Shown: piece after piece, positions 8,717 through 17,102 of the stretch
Numbering within the stretch: the first letter of the stretch is position 1
Layout: every line of letters starts with the position of its first letter
Assembly (NCBI GenBank): GCA_964619885.1
Contig: CAZUGA010000039.1
Location: 1-42,855 of the forward strand
Direction: 5' to 3'
Source: CAZUGA01 sp964619885
GTDB lineage: Bacteria > Pseudomonadota > Gammaproteobacteria > Methylococcales > UBA1147
Length of the DNA stretch: 42,855 nt
Program-made: the position numbers and the translations under genes
Notes under the pieces: model-generated
Databases searched by the model: none
Told to the model about the DNA's origin: nothing
Seen by the model: only the letters and a program-made list of their open reading frames with translations

Positions 8717-9832
8717 CTAATCGGAAAAAAATTCTCTAACGGGCGGTGCGAAGTTTTTCTGATCTATCAAAAATGAGTCGTGACCTTGTATAGAGTCCAA
8801 AGGCGCAAAACTCGTATTCAACTTATTGCTTTGCAACAGATCGACAATTTCTTTCTGCTGAGTTATGGGGAACAAAAAATCGCTTTTTACGCCGATAATG
8901 AGGTTCGATTCGGTTTTTATTTTGGCTAGACCGGCCTCTACGCTTCCGCCGTGCATGGCGATATCGAACCAGTCGATCGCGCGGGACAGGTACAGATAGC
9001 AATTGGTGTCAAACTGATCGATGAAATTGTTCGCGTTGTAATCCAGATACGATTCAATATCGAATTCGGCAGAAAATGGTGGTGAAATGGGTTGTTCTTT
9101 GAATTTCCTTTTACGGCCAAAACGTTGATTAAACTCTTCAGACGATCGATAAGTAACTAAGCCCAATTTTCGAGCGAGCCGCATACCGTTTATAGGGGGC
9201 GAGTTTGAGTCGTAGTTACCATGATTCCAGGCGGGATCGCTGCGAATAATTTCGCGCTGAAGCGAACGAATGGAAATCGCAAAGGGTGAACTGTGAACCG
9301 CAGCGGATATGGATACCAGCTTTCGAACTTCTTCAGAGAACATTATGCAATAAACCAATGCGCTCATGCCACCGAGCGAGGCGCCTATCACCGTGTGTAA
9401 CCGATCTATACCCAGCGCGGTTACAACTTCGCGTCCCGCGGAAGCGATATCTTCGACAGAAAGTTCGGGGAAATCCAGGCGGTAGGGGTGGCCGTTATTC
9501 GGGTTGATCGATGCAGGCCCGCTGGAACCGAAACAGCTTCCCAGCGAATTTACGCAAACTACAAAAAAGCGGTTTGTGTCGATGGGTTTGTTTGGGCCCA
9601 CCATAAACTCCCACCAGCCTTCGTTAGGGTCGTTGGTCGAAGACGCTACGTGTGCGCTTGGGGAAAGCCCGGTAAAGATCAATACCGCATTGTCCTTATT
9701 GCTTGATAATTGCCCCCATGTTTCGTAAGCGATATCGGTCTGCGTGAGTACGCCTCCGCGAAAAAGCGAAAATGGTTGGTCGAGTCGGAGGACATTAGAT
9801 GTATTTGTTGCCCGTTCTTGTTTTGCAAGCAT
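8717..9832 (-). CDS. metX: MetX-family O-acyltransferase, probably serine O-succinyltransferase type
   Basis: An alpha/beta-hydrolase acyltransferase of 371 residues. The nucleophile is Ser152 in GASLGGMSA, with the distal Asp in SDFLFP and His in GHDSFL. The family transfers an acetyl or succinyl group to the hydroxyl of homoserine or serine, feeding methionine or cysteine synthesis. The segment LGSCFGSSGPASINP, with LSPSAHVAS before it, differs from the LGGC.GTTGPSS pattern usual in homoserine acetyltransferases. It matches what I recall of serine O-succinyltransferases of Xanthomonas relatives, so cysteine synthesis is the better guess. The family is certain; the substrate is an inference. 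Confidence 0.88.
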   Translation of the reverse strand: MLAKQERATNTSNVLRLDQPFSLFRGGVLTQTDIAYETWGQLSSNKDNAVLIFTGLSPSAHVASSTNDPNEGWWEFMVGPNKPIDTNRFFVVCVNSLGSCFGSSGPASINPNNGHPYRLDFPELSVEDIASAGREVVTALGIDRLHTVIGASLGGMSALVYCIMFSEEVRKLVSISAAVHSSPFAISIRSLQREIIRSDPAWNHGNYDSNSPPINGMRLARKLGLVTYRSSEEFNQRFGRKRKFKEQPISPPFSAEFDIESYLDYNANNFIDQFDTNCYLYLSRAIDWFDIAMHGGSVEAGLAKIKTESNLIIGVKSDFLFPITQQKEIVDLLQSNKLNTSFAPLDSIQGHDSFLIDQKNFAPPVREFFSD

Positions 9833-10273
9833 ATTGATTACTTTTGCCGGGATACCAACCGATCGGTGGTAAGAGTCAAAGGATTCACGAGTCTTAGATC
9901 GTTAATTTTTGTTTTAGTTGGGTTTTTGTCGAGTGAGTACCCAACTGTTTAAATAGCTGAGTATGATTTTACCAGTATCCATTGATTGAGTCTGCGCAAA
10001 ATTTGGAGATTGGTCTAAGAGAGCGTACTCAATTTAGTTGTGGGACGCTTATTGCCTGTATTGATTCGTGCTTATCCAATTAAGGGTTGAGTCTGTATAT
10101 TTGAATATCAAAATGAAAGTCGATGATAGTTTTGCAGGTGGTAAATCGAGATTTACTTGGAGATGATTGAAATGGATAGAACGTGTTTTGTGCGGCGCAA
10201 TATGGTATACTGATCTGCTGTCCAATATTCCGGGTCTTGTTCTTTCCCGGTGCCCAGAAAGGTAAACTGCATT
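9833..10273. promoter_or_regulatory. Divergent intergenic region between metX-family gene and deaD
   Basis: About 440 bases that must hold both promoters and leaders. On the metX side there is a near-palindrome around ACCGATCGGT (9858-9867) and an 8-bp hairpin, AGTTGGGT (9916-9923) with ACCCAACT (9939-9946). On the deaD side there is GTAAATC-GA-GATTTAC (10141-10156), an extended -10 box near 10206 and a small CCGGG/CCCGG hairpin (10230-10250) just before the start. I did not recognise a known riboswitch. Confidence 0.5.
10203..10211 (+). promoter_or_regulatory. Possible extended -10 promoter of deaD
   Basis: The sequence TGGTATACT is a TGn-type extended -10 with TATACT at 10206-10211, 62 bases before the chosen deaD start. 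No good -35 is visible, which is acceptable for extended -10 promoters. The assignment is by eye. Confidence 0.4.
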
Positions 10274-12052
10274 ATGTCTGATGTTTCTAATCCCCTAAAC
10301 TTTAGCGATTTGGCGTTGATCGATCCTGTACTCAAAACGCTTAACGACGTGGGTTATGAAACACCCTCACCGATACAGGCTCAGGCCATTCCTCCATTGT
10401 TAGAGGGGTTGGATGTGCTGGGGCAAGCACAAACCGGTACAGGAAAAACGGCCGCATTTGCCTGTCCACTTTTGTCGAGGATCGATCTGAAGCGCAAGCA
10501 ACCGCCGCAAGTCCTGGTATTGACACCGACTAGAGAACTGGCTATTCAAGTTGCGGAAGCGTTTCAGCGTTATGCCGCACGGCTAAAAGACTTTCATGTT
10601 TTACCGATTTACGGGGGGCAAGAATATTCTGGACAAATCCGTCAGCTCAAGAGGGGTGTTCACGTCGTAGTGGGTACCCCAGGGCGGGTCATGGATCATA
10701 TTCGGAGGAATACCCTCAAGATTGATAAATTGGACTGCCTAGTGCTCGATGAAGCGGACGAAATGTTGCGTATGGGCTTCATTGACGATGTCGAGTGGAT
10801 ACTCGACCAAACGCCAGCCGATCGCCAAACTGCATTGTTTTCAGCGACCTTGCCGGAGCCGATCCGACGAATCGCTAAGCGATATTTAAAACAACCGCAA
10901 GAAATAACTATAAAAGTACGGACCTCGACCGCCGATACCATTAGGCAACGGTTTTGGATGGTGAGTGGCGTGCACAAGCTGGACGCTTTAACGCGAATCT
11001 TGGAGGCGGAGCCGTTCGAAGGAATGCTTATTTTCGTGCGCACCAAGATTGCAACCTTAGAACTGGCGGAAAAATTAATGGCTAGGGGCTACATGGCCGC
11101 GGCGTTGAATGGCGATATTGCGCAAAAACAACGTGAAAAAACCGTCGAGAAATTGAAAACGGGTAAAATCGATATAGTTGTTGCGACCGATGTGGCTGCG
11201 CGAGGGCTCGACGTTGAACGGATTAGTCATGTTATTAACTACGATATACCTTATGACACGGAAGCCTATGTTCACCGTATCGGACGGACAGGAAGGGCAG
11301 GTCGTTCCGGTGATGCGATATTGTTTGTGGCGCCGCGCGAAAAACGCTTGTTACATTTAATTGAAAGAGCAACCAAACAGAAGATAGAGTTGATGGAACT
11401 CCCTTCCTCGGAGGTTATCAACGACCAGCGCATTGCCAAATTTACCCAACGAATTAGCGATACTTTGGGTCATGGAGAGTTAGAATTTTACCATCAGTTA
11501 TTACAGCAATATCAGCAAGAACAAAATATCCCAATGCTTGAAATTGCTGCGGCTTTGGCGAAATTAGCGCAAGGTGGGAAACCTTTATTATTAGAGGATA
11601 AACCAGTCAAGCAATCGGGACGGTCTAAAACGAACAAAAAAGACAAGGATACGTTGCGGAGACAGAGTAATACGCGGTCCCCGGGGGAGGATAAACCTCG
11701 TTTATCTAAAAAGAAGCCGAAACGCAGTCATGATGGCGAGGGAATGCCTGGGATAGAACGATTCCGTATAGAGGTTGGGCATAGCCATGGCGTTAAGCCT
11801 GCAAACATTGTCGGAGCGATTGCAAACGAAGCGGGGTTGGATAGCCAGTATATAGGCAAAATTGATATTAGCGATGATTACAGCGTGGTTGATCTTCCCG
11901 AGGGAATGCCTAAAGAAGTTTTTAAAGATCTTAAAAAAGTGTGGGTAGCCGGCCAGCAATTGAAGATTTCCCGGATTGACCAACCTAAGCCAAGTGCACA
12001 GGTGAATAAGGCGGCAAACAAATCGCGCAAGAAAATTAGAGCTAACAAATAA
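10274..12052 (+). CDS. deaD: ATP-dependent DEAD-box RNA helicase DeaD/CsdA
   Basis: An RNA helicase acting in ribosome assembly, mRNA decay and growth in the cold. The 592-residue product has the Q motif (FSDLALIDP), motif I AQTGTGKT (about 52-59), PTRELA, DEAD (159-162), SAT (190-192) and HRIGRTGR. A basic linker rich in Lys and Arg follows, and then a DbpA-type RNA-binding domain near the C-terminus (FRIEVGHSHGVKPANIVGAI). ATG 10274 is chosen over the GTG at 10250 because AAAGG lies upstream and MSDVSNPLNFSDL aligns with the family start. DeaD differs from other helicases by this C-terminal domain. Confidence 0.95.
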   Translation: MSDVSNPLNFSDLALIDPVLKTLNDVGYETPSPIQAQAIPPLLEGLDVLGQAQTGTGKTAAFACPLLSRIDLKRKQPPQVLVLTPTRELAIQVAEAFQRYAARLKDFHVLPIYGGQEYSGQIRQLKRGVHVVVGTPGRVMDHIRRNTLKIDKLDCLVLDEADEMLRMGFIDDVEWILDQTPADRQTALFSATLPEPIRRIAKRYLKQPQEITIKVRTSTADTIRQRFWMVSGVHKLDALTRILEAEPFEGMLIFVRTKIATLELAEKLMARGYMAAALNGDIAQKQREKTVEKLKTGKIDIVVATDVAARGLDVERISHVINYDIPYDTEAYVHRIGRTGRAGRSGDAILFVAPREKRLLHLIERATKQKIELMELPSSEVINDQRIAKFTQRISDTLGHGELEFYHQLLQQYQQEQNIPMLEIAAALAKLAQGGKPLLLEDKPVKQSGRSKTNKKDKDTLRRQSNTRSPGEDKPRLSKKKPKRSHDGEGMPGIERFRIEVGHSHGVKPANIVGAIANEAGLDSQYIGKIDISDDYSVVDLPEGMPKEVFKDLKKVWVAGQQLKISRIDQPKPSAQVNKAANKSRKKIRANK

Positions 12053-12120
12053 CACCGGCGCATAGCGCTACGGTTTCAAATAATAATTCACCGTTTTGAC
12101 CTGGTTTTGGTGTAAATTAA

Positions 12121-12140
12121 TTCGATAATCGATTATCGAA
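12121..12140. repeat. Perfect 20-nt palindrome upstream of trhO
   Basis: TTCGATAATCGATTATCGAA reads the same on both strands. It lies 46 bases before the trhO start and 20 bases after a TTGACC that could be a -35 element (12096-12101). It could be an operator for a dimeric regulator or simply a hairpin; it is not followed by a T-run, so it is not an obvious terminator. Confidence 0.6.
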
Positions 12141-12185
12141 AATCCAGAAAATTTGCCTTAGGCTCTGTGAACGAGGAAAACGTCA

Positions 12186-13202
12186 ATGTCCAAATACGAA
12201 TATGTAATTTGTGCTTTGTACAAATTTGTCCATTTGCCGGATTACCAATATTTGCAGAATCCGTTGTTAAGTTTAATGTTGAAACACGAGATCAAAGGAA
12301 CCATATTGCTGGCCGAAGAAGGTATCAATGGTACTGTTGCGAGCGATAGTGATGGAATCAACAGATTATTAACATGGTTAAAATCTGATCCGCGTTTTAG
12401 TGACCTTGAACATAAGCAGTCGGTTGAGGATCAAGTACCCTTCAAGCGAAGCCGGGTCAAGATTAAACAGGAAGTCGTGACTATGGGGGTTGACGGGATT
12501 GATCCCACTACACTGGTTGGCGCATACGTCAATCCAAAAGATTGGAATGATTTGATTTCTGATCCGGATGTTTTATTGGTGGATACGCGTAATGATTATG
12601 AAGTCAATATTGGAAGTTTTGAGGGCGCGGTCAACCCAAATACCTCCAGTTTTCGCGATTTCCCGCAATATGTAATCAACCATTTGGATCCAGCCAAACA
12701 TAAGAAGGTTGCAATGTTCTGCACCGGAGGGATCCGTTGCGAGAAATCTACTGCATTTCTGAAACAACAAGGTTTTGAGCAAGTTTTTCATTTACAGGGC
12801 GGAATTTTGAAGTATCTGGAAGAAATACCCGAGGAGGAAAGCTTGTGGCAAGGAGAATGTTTTGTGTTTGACGACAGGGTTGCTGTGAATCATAGTCTGG
12901 AAAAAGGCCAATACAAGCAATGTCATGCATGTCGAATGCCGATTACGGACCTCGATATAAAAAGCGGAAAATATGAAAGAGGCGTTAGTTGTCCGCATTG
13001 TTACGACAAAGTTTCGCCAGAGCGTAAAGCGCGGTTTAAGGAGCGGCAAAAGCAAGTTGATTTGGCTTCGAAGAAGGGTGAGCAACATATTGGCTCAGAA
13101 GTTCGGAGTATTGCTGAGCACCGGCGTCAATCCAAAATCAAAGCAAAACTTGCTGATAGAGAAGCAAGCGAAGCCCGATCGAATACTGATATTCGACAAT
13201 AG
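12186..13202 (+). CDS. trhO: tRNA uridine(34) hydroxylase TrhO (YceA, rhodanese family)
   Basis: The family makes 5-hydroxyuridine at position 34 of certain tRNAs, the oxygen-dependent route to ho5U and then cmo5U. The 338 residues show an N-terminal acylphosphatase-like part (GTILLAEEGINGTVA), a rhodanese domain (about 125-220) with Cys179 and Cys185 in CTGGIRCEKS, and a C-terminal zinc-ribbon-like region with CHAC and CPHC pairs. A basic tail follows. GAGG about ten bases before the ATG supports the start. A distant link in this window is the CmoA-like methyltransferase at 32518, but that protein probably does not act in this pathway. Confidence 0.93.
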   Translation: MSKYEYVICALYKFVHLPDYQYLQNPLLSLMLKHEIKGTILLAEEGINGTVASDSDGINRLLTWLKSDPRFSDLEHKQSVEDQVPFKRSRVKIKQEVVTMGVDGIDPTTLVGAYVNPKDWNDLISDPDVLLVDTRNDYEVNIGSFEGAVNPNTSSFRDFPQYVINHLDPAKHKKVAMFCTGGIRCEKSTAFLKQQGFEQVFHLQGGILKYLEEIPEEESLWQGECFVFDDRVAVNHSLEKGQYKQCHACRMPITDLDIKSGKYERGVSCPHCYDKVSPERKARFKERQKQVDLASKKGEQHIGSEVRSIAEHRRQSKIKAKLADREASEARSNTDIRQ

Positions 13203-13292
13203 GTTGCGATATTTCGAGAGTTTTATGTTTTACGGAAGCGAACAAGTTGTATTTAGAAATTTTGGAATTGAACTATAGTTGTGGATATTAAC

Positions 13293-13307
13293 TTGGCCGG
13301 GGGCCAA
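13293..13307. repeat. Short GC-rich hairpin after trhO
   Basis: TTGGCC-GGG-GGCCAA forms a 6-bp stem with a 3-nt loop about 90 bases after the trhO stop. No T-run follows, so it is at best a Rho-assisted 3' end. The rest of 13203-13495 shows no gene. Confidence 0.4.
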
Positions 13308-13495
13308 TGTTAGCTGTCGATTTAATTTACACAATTTGAGACACCACGAAATGGAATTCTGTTTGGTAGCGTAGCGTATTGTAAATTATTGTGAAATACT
13401 ATATGGCGTTATTATTGCTTATATTTAAGGGTGTTGGGTTGGATGATGATACGATTTAGTTATTTCTTGGCGAAGATTTGAGCGGGCGAAATACT

Positions 13496-13852
13496 ATGAA
13501 AGATATTAAAGAACCGATGGATCGTGCTTTGGTTTACGCGGTGTTTGCGAAATTGGATCCGGTGGCAATGATGGCAGCAACGGCGTCCGTTCTATGTTTG
13601 GGTTTGGTTTTGATGACGGCGAGTTTATTGATTCAAGGTGGATCGCCGGAGTATCCAGTCGGAGCTCACTTGGGATTGTTAGGGCTCTATTTGCCGGGGT
13701 ACGACGTGACTTGGGTTGGATGTGTCGTGGGAGGCTTTTACGCGGCAATTATCGGTGGGGTTGTTGGTTTCTTCATCGCGTTGCTATGGAATCTGACGCA
13801 CTATCTTTATCTTGCCGCTATTGTAAATCGTTTAAATTATTTTAGCGATTGA
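13496..13852 (+). CDS. Small membrane protein with an LPGY module
   Basis: From the ATG at 13496 (a TTG at 13478 is less likely) the product has 118 residues with two hydrophobic segments at about 24-47 and 74-103. Between them lies LGLYLPGYDVTWVG (LPGY at 66-69). The same layout occurs twice in the N-terminus of the next gene, so the two genes share a membrane module. I recall similar small proteins (LPGY or PGYSV between two membrane segments) being labelled 'bacteriophage holin' in databases, but nothing here indicates a phage. It lies 133 bases before the oxidoreductase and probably works with it. The function is unknown. Confidence 0.75.
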   Translation: MKDIKEPMDRALVYAVFAKLDPVAMMAATASVLCLGLVLMTASLLIQGGSPEYPVGAHLGLLGLYLPGYDVTWVGCVVGGFYAAIIGGVVGFFIALLWNLTHYLYLAAIVNRLNYFSD

Positions 13853-13985
13853 CGTTCATAATGGACGTTTGCCATATCTTCGTTTTTTATTTGATTATAA
13901 ACAGAATTGAGCCTTCAGATCGACCCTTGTATTTCGGTATGACGAGTAGTGATAGGGGTGGCATTGAAGAAACAAGGAATATAGG

Positions 13986-16103
13986 ATGAATGAGAATTTC
14001 TTAAAAGCGGCAATCAAGCTCAATACCAAGTTATTGGCGTTGGTTTTCGGAATTACCTCAGGTCTGATTTTGTTTGGGGCAACGATATTGTCGTTGATCA
14101 GGCAATCTTTCGTCCATAACCAGGAACACTATCTCGATATATTGGGCGTCTTCTTGCCTGGCTATGGAGTATCGATCTTCGGTGCGTTTGTTGGGTTCTT
14201 CTGGGGTTTTATCATTGGTGCGGTATTTGGCGTATTGGTCTATTGGGCTTATTCGCGCACCCTCGGTGAGAAAATCGTGCTGTACTTTGAGGGTGGAGAT
14301 CAGTCGGATGTCTTGCGGCAGTCTCAGACTCTAAAGATAGCCGGCCATTACCTAGGATTGGCGCTAGGTGGAGGATTCTCACTGCTGCTGTTTTTTTCTA
14401 CGAATGCGTTGGTGCTGCGCGGCACTGCAGAGGAAAGTTTAAACGCGGCATTGCTGCACAATTATCTCCCCGGCTATACGGTAAGTTTTACAGGTAGTTT
14501 AATAGGTGCTTCTGAATTATTTTTGTTTGTCTATTTGTCCAGTTTATTGTGGGGGGCGATTTATAACAGAATCGCCGTCGCTCGTGATGATGGTGCTATG
14601 GCACTGGTCGACTATGAACCACCCAAAGCCGCGGTTCAACCTCTGGAACCTGCGAAACACGTGTGCATATTGGGGGCGGGCCCTGCCGGGTTGGCGACGG
14701 GTCACGAATTGAGTGTTAACGGAACAGATGTAACGGTGTTGGAGCGAAATGATTTTGTCGGTGGCCTCTGCCGCACTGTTCATGCCAAAGGCTATAAATT
14801 TGATTTAGGAGGCCACCGTTGGTTTACCCAAAATGAAGCGTTGAACGACTGGTTCCGCCGTTTGATGGAGGGTGAAATTGTTTTGGTAAACAGGATCAGT
14901 CGGATTTACTACGGCGGGAAATATTTTAACTATCCTATCAGTTTTGGCGATGTGATTAAGAATACGGGTTTGTTCACTATCGCAATGGCAGGGATTGCTT
15001 ATGTTAAAGCGTTCTTTAGTTATGAGATTTTCAGAAAACCGATTACCAATATGAAGGAGGCCTATACCAAACAATTCGGAAGTAAGTTGTATGAAATGTT
15101 TTTCAAACTTTATACGGAAAAGGTTTGGGGGCTACCGTGTGAAAAATTATCCGCTGACTGGGTAACGCAGCGCAGTAAGGGTTTGAATATCCTGACGGTG
15201 ATACGCGAAGCGATCGTTAGCAGCCGAAATGTTGTCAGTTTGGTCGAAGAATTTATGTATCCGCGCGATGGCTATGTCCGTATTCCGGAAAGAATGGCGG
15301 AGGACATAAGCAACGCTGAAAATAAGGTATTATTGGAAAGTACTGTTAACAGAATCCAATATCGCGGACCCAATGATTTTGAGGTGGAATACGAGCAAAA
15401 TGGGATAAAACGATCAGTAAATTCTGATGCGGTCGTTTCGACTATCCCGCTAGGTATTCTTGCGCAGATTATTGAACCAAAATGTGACGAGTCAGTAATC
15501 GCGGCGGCTCGAAGTATGGAGTTTCGGGATCTCGTTACGGTTAATTTGATGCTGCGTAAAAAGCAGGTCTCTACCGATACCTGGTTGTATTTACAGGACA
15601 AAGAATTAATTTTCGGGCGACTACATGAACCCAAAAACTGGAGTCCGGCGATGGTTCCTGATGACGAACATACATCGTTGGTGTTGGAGGTGTTTTGCAC
15701 GGCTGGAGACGAAATTTGGGAACTGACAGACGATGCGATCGCAGAACGTTGTATTGACGACCTAGTCGACATTTTAGGATTTATATCGCGACAAGAAGTC
15801 GAGGATTGGGCCGTGGTCAGAACGCGCCAAGCCTATCCGGTATATGACTTACAATACAATGAAAAAACGGCCAAAGTTAATAACTTTCTTGCTGGTTTTG
15901 AAGGTTTGCATATCGCCGGAAGAGGTGGGACGTTCCGCTATAATAATGCTGACCACTCGATTGAAATGGGATTAATGCTTGGGCGTAAGTTGCTGGGTCA
16001 GGCGGTAGATCACATGGCGGTGAATACAGAACATACATACCATGAAGAAAAAAGCCTGGACGGGAAAAAGCGCGATCACTACGGTCAATCGGCAGTGGGT
16101 TAA
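13986..16103 (+). CDS. Membrane-anchored FAD-dependent oxidoreductase with two LPGY modules
   Basis: A 705-residue fusion. Residues about 1-200 hold two copies of a two-helix membrane module (LPGY at 57-60 and 161-164, each followed by [V]S..G...G and a hydrophobic helix). Residues about 224-680 are a cytoplasmic FAD/NAD(P)-binding amine-oxidase-type domain. That domain has GAGPAGLATGHELS (230-243), Glu253, GGLCRT and DLGGHRWF, and near the end GRGGTFRYNNADHSIEMG. The latter domain resembles protoporphyrinogen oxidase or UDP-galactopyranose-mutase-like enzymes found in surface-glycan clusters. The substrate is unknown; context suggests a sugar or lipid-linked glycan. The fusion to the membrane module is unusual and would place the enzyme at the inner membrane. 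Confidence 0.88.
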   Translation: MNENFLKAAIKLNTKLLALVFGITSGLILFGATILSLIRQSFVHNQEHYLDILGVFLPGYGVSIFGAFVGFFWGFIIGAVFGVLVYWAYSRTLGEKIVLYFEGGDQSDVLRQSQTLKIAGHYLGLALGGGFSLLLFFSTNALVLRGTAEESLNAALLHNYLPGYTVSFTGSLIGASELFLFVYLSSLLWGAIYNRIAVARDDGAMALVDYEPPKAAVQPLEPAKHVCILGAGPAGLATGHELSVNGTDVTVLERNDFVGGLCRTVHAKGYKFDLGGHRWFTQNEALNDWFRRLMEGEIVLVNRISRIYYGGKYFNYPISFGDVIKNTGLFTIAMAGIAYVKAFFSYEIFRKPITNMKEAYTKQFGSKLYEMFFKLYTEKVWGLPCEKLSADWVTQRSKGLNILTVIREAIVSSRNVVSLVEEFMYPRDGYVRIPERMAEDISNAENKVLLESTVNRIQYRGPNDFEVEYEQNGIKRSVNSDAVVSTIPLGILAQIIEPKCDESVIAAARSMEFRDLVTVNLMLRKKQVSTDTWLYLQDKELIFGRLHEPKNWSPAMVPDDEHTSLVLEVFCTAGDEIWELTDDAIAERCIDDLVDILGFISRQEVEDWAVVRTRQAYPVYDLQYNEKTAKVNNFLAGFEGLHIAGRGGTFRYNNADHSIEMGLMLGRKLLGQAVDHMAVNTEHTYHEEKSLDGKKRDHYGQSAVG

Positions 16104-16139
16104 ACTTTAACCCTAACCAGACTTCAGTTTGCGCTATAT

Positions 16140-16181
16140 GATTGAAATTGAATGTCGGTGAGCAATCCCTCAATTTCAATC
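16140..16181. repeat. 12-bp perfect inverted repeat between oxidoreductase and deacetylase genes
   Basis: GATTGAAATTGA (16140-16151) is exactly complementary to TCAATTTCAATC (16170-16181) with an 18-nt loop. It lies about 37 bases after the oxidoreductase stop, and a second symmetrical element, GGGTTAAA-C-TTTAACCC (16097-16113), covers that stop codon. Only a weak T-rich stretch (CTCTTTG) follows the larger hairpin, so it may be a weak terminator or an RNA-processing element. Confidence 0.6.
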
Positions 16182-16238
16182 TCTTTGATTGCAAGATAAT
16201 CCAATTAGTCGAACTCCATCGATAAATAATCTTTGTTT

Positions 16239-16961
16239 ATGAAAGCGGTTATCACTTTTCATAGTATTGAAGATGACCGCTCGGTCATTTCATACCCGAA
16301 AGCAGCATTCCGTGATTTTGTCGAGACATTGGTTGCTTCACCGTTACCGTGTTTAGATCTTGATGAGTTGTTGAACCCAGATACAGATTCGGGCATCGCT
16401 TTGACCTTCGATGACGGTATGAGATCGGTTTACGAAAATGCTTTGCCGATTCTAAAAGAACATACTGTGCCCGCCCATGTATTTTTGACGTCTAGCGTTG
16501 TTGGAAAGACTAATGAATGGCCTGGTAATCCGCCGATTGCGCCTAAGTATCCGATGATGGATTGGGATCAAATAGAAGCCTGTCATAGGGCTGGGATCCA
16601 TATTGATGCCCATACATCAAACCATCCGGATCTGCGTCGGCTAGACAAAGGCGGACTGCGGCAGGAATGCGAATTATCCGATCAGCTAATCGAGGAGCGA
16701 TTGGGCAGAAGGCCAAAATATTTTGCCTATCCCTACGGTTTAAGCGATGCAAAAGTTCGGACTTATATGCGTGGTCGGTACGCCGCCAGTTTTACGACCG
16801 AACTAAGAAATTTATCTCAAGACGACGACAAGGCCGCGTTACCCCGCTTGGATAGCTATTTTCTACAGTCGCCGTTAACCTACCGACGATTGGGGGCAAA
16901 GTCGACTCAAATATATTTGCGACTGAGAAACCTGATTAGAATCTTCAGAGGACAACATTAG
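16239..16961 (+). CDS. Polysaccharide deacetylase family protein
   Basis: A NodB/CE4-type metal-dependent deacetylase of 240 residues, expected to remove N- or O-acetyl groups from a sugar polymer or lipid-linked sugar. Motifs seen are TFDDG (56-60, catalytic Asp and metal Asp), HTSNHP (125-130, metal His residues) and FAYPYG (162-167). There is no signal peptide, so it would act in the cytoplasm, for instance on a lipid-linked intermediate. The ATG at 16239 is preferred to the TTG at 16233. It lies between the LPGY oxidoreductase and a GT2 on the same strand, which suggests a shared glycan pathway. Confidence 0.9.
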   Translation: MKAVITFHSIEDDRSVISYPKAAFRDFVETLVASPLPCLDLDELLNPDTDSGIALTFDDGMRSVYENALPILKEHTVPAHVFLTSSVVGKTNEWPGNPPIAPKYPMMDWDQIEACHRAGIHIDAHTSNHPDLRRLDKGGLRQECELSDQLIEERLGRRPKYFAYPYGLSDAKVRTYMRGRYAASFTTELRNLSQDDDKAALPRLDSYFLQSPLTYRRLGAKSTQIYLRLRNLIRIFRGQH

Positions 16962-17102
16962 CCGAATAATTTAAGGTTAAATGCGACGGTTCAAGTAAAT
17001 GGGCTAGTTTTAATTGAACCTTGGCTCCTAAATTTAATATTCCCTGGAATTTTCTGAATTTTCAACATACCTTGTAGTTGCTTACTGATTATTCAAATTG
17101 AT

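Noticed and set aside
10250..10273. GTG start eight codons before the chosen deaD ATG
   Set aside because: The ATG has AAAGG upstream and gives the family-typical N-terminus; the extra residues overlap a hairpin.
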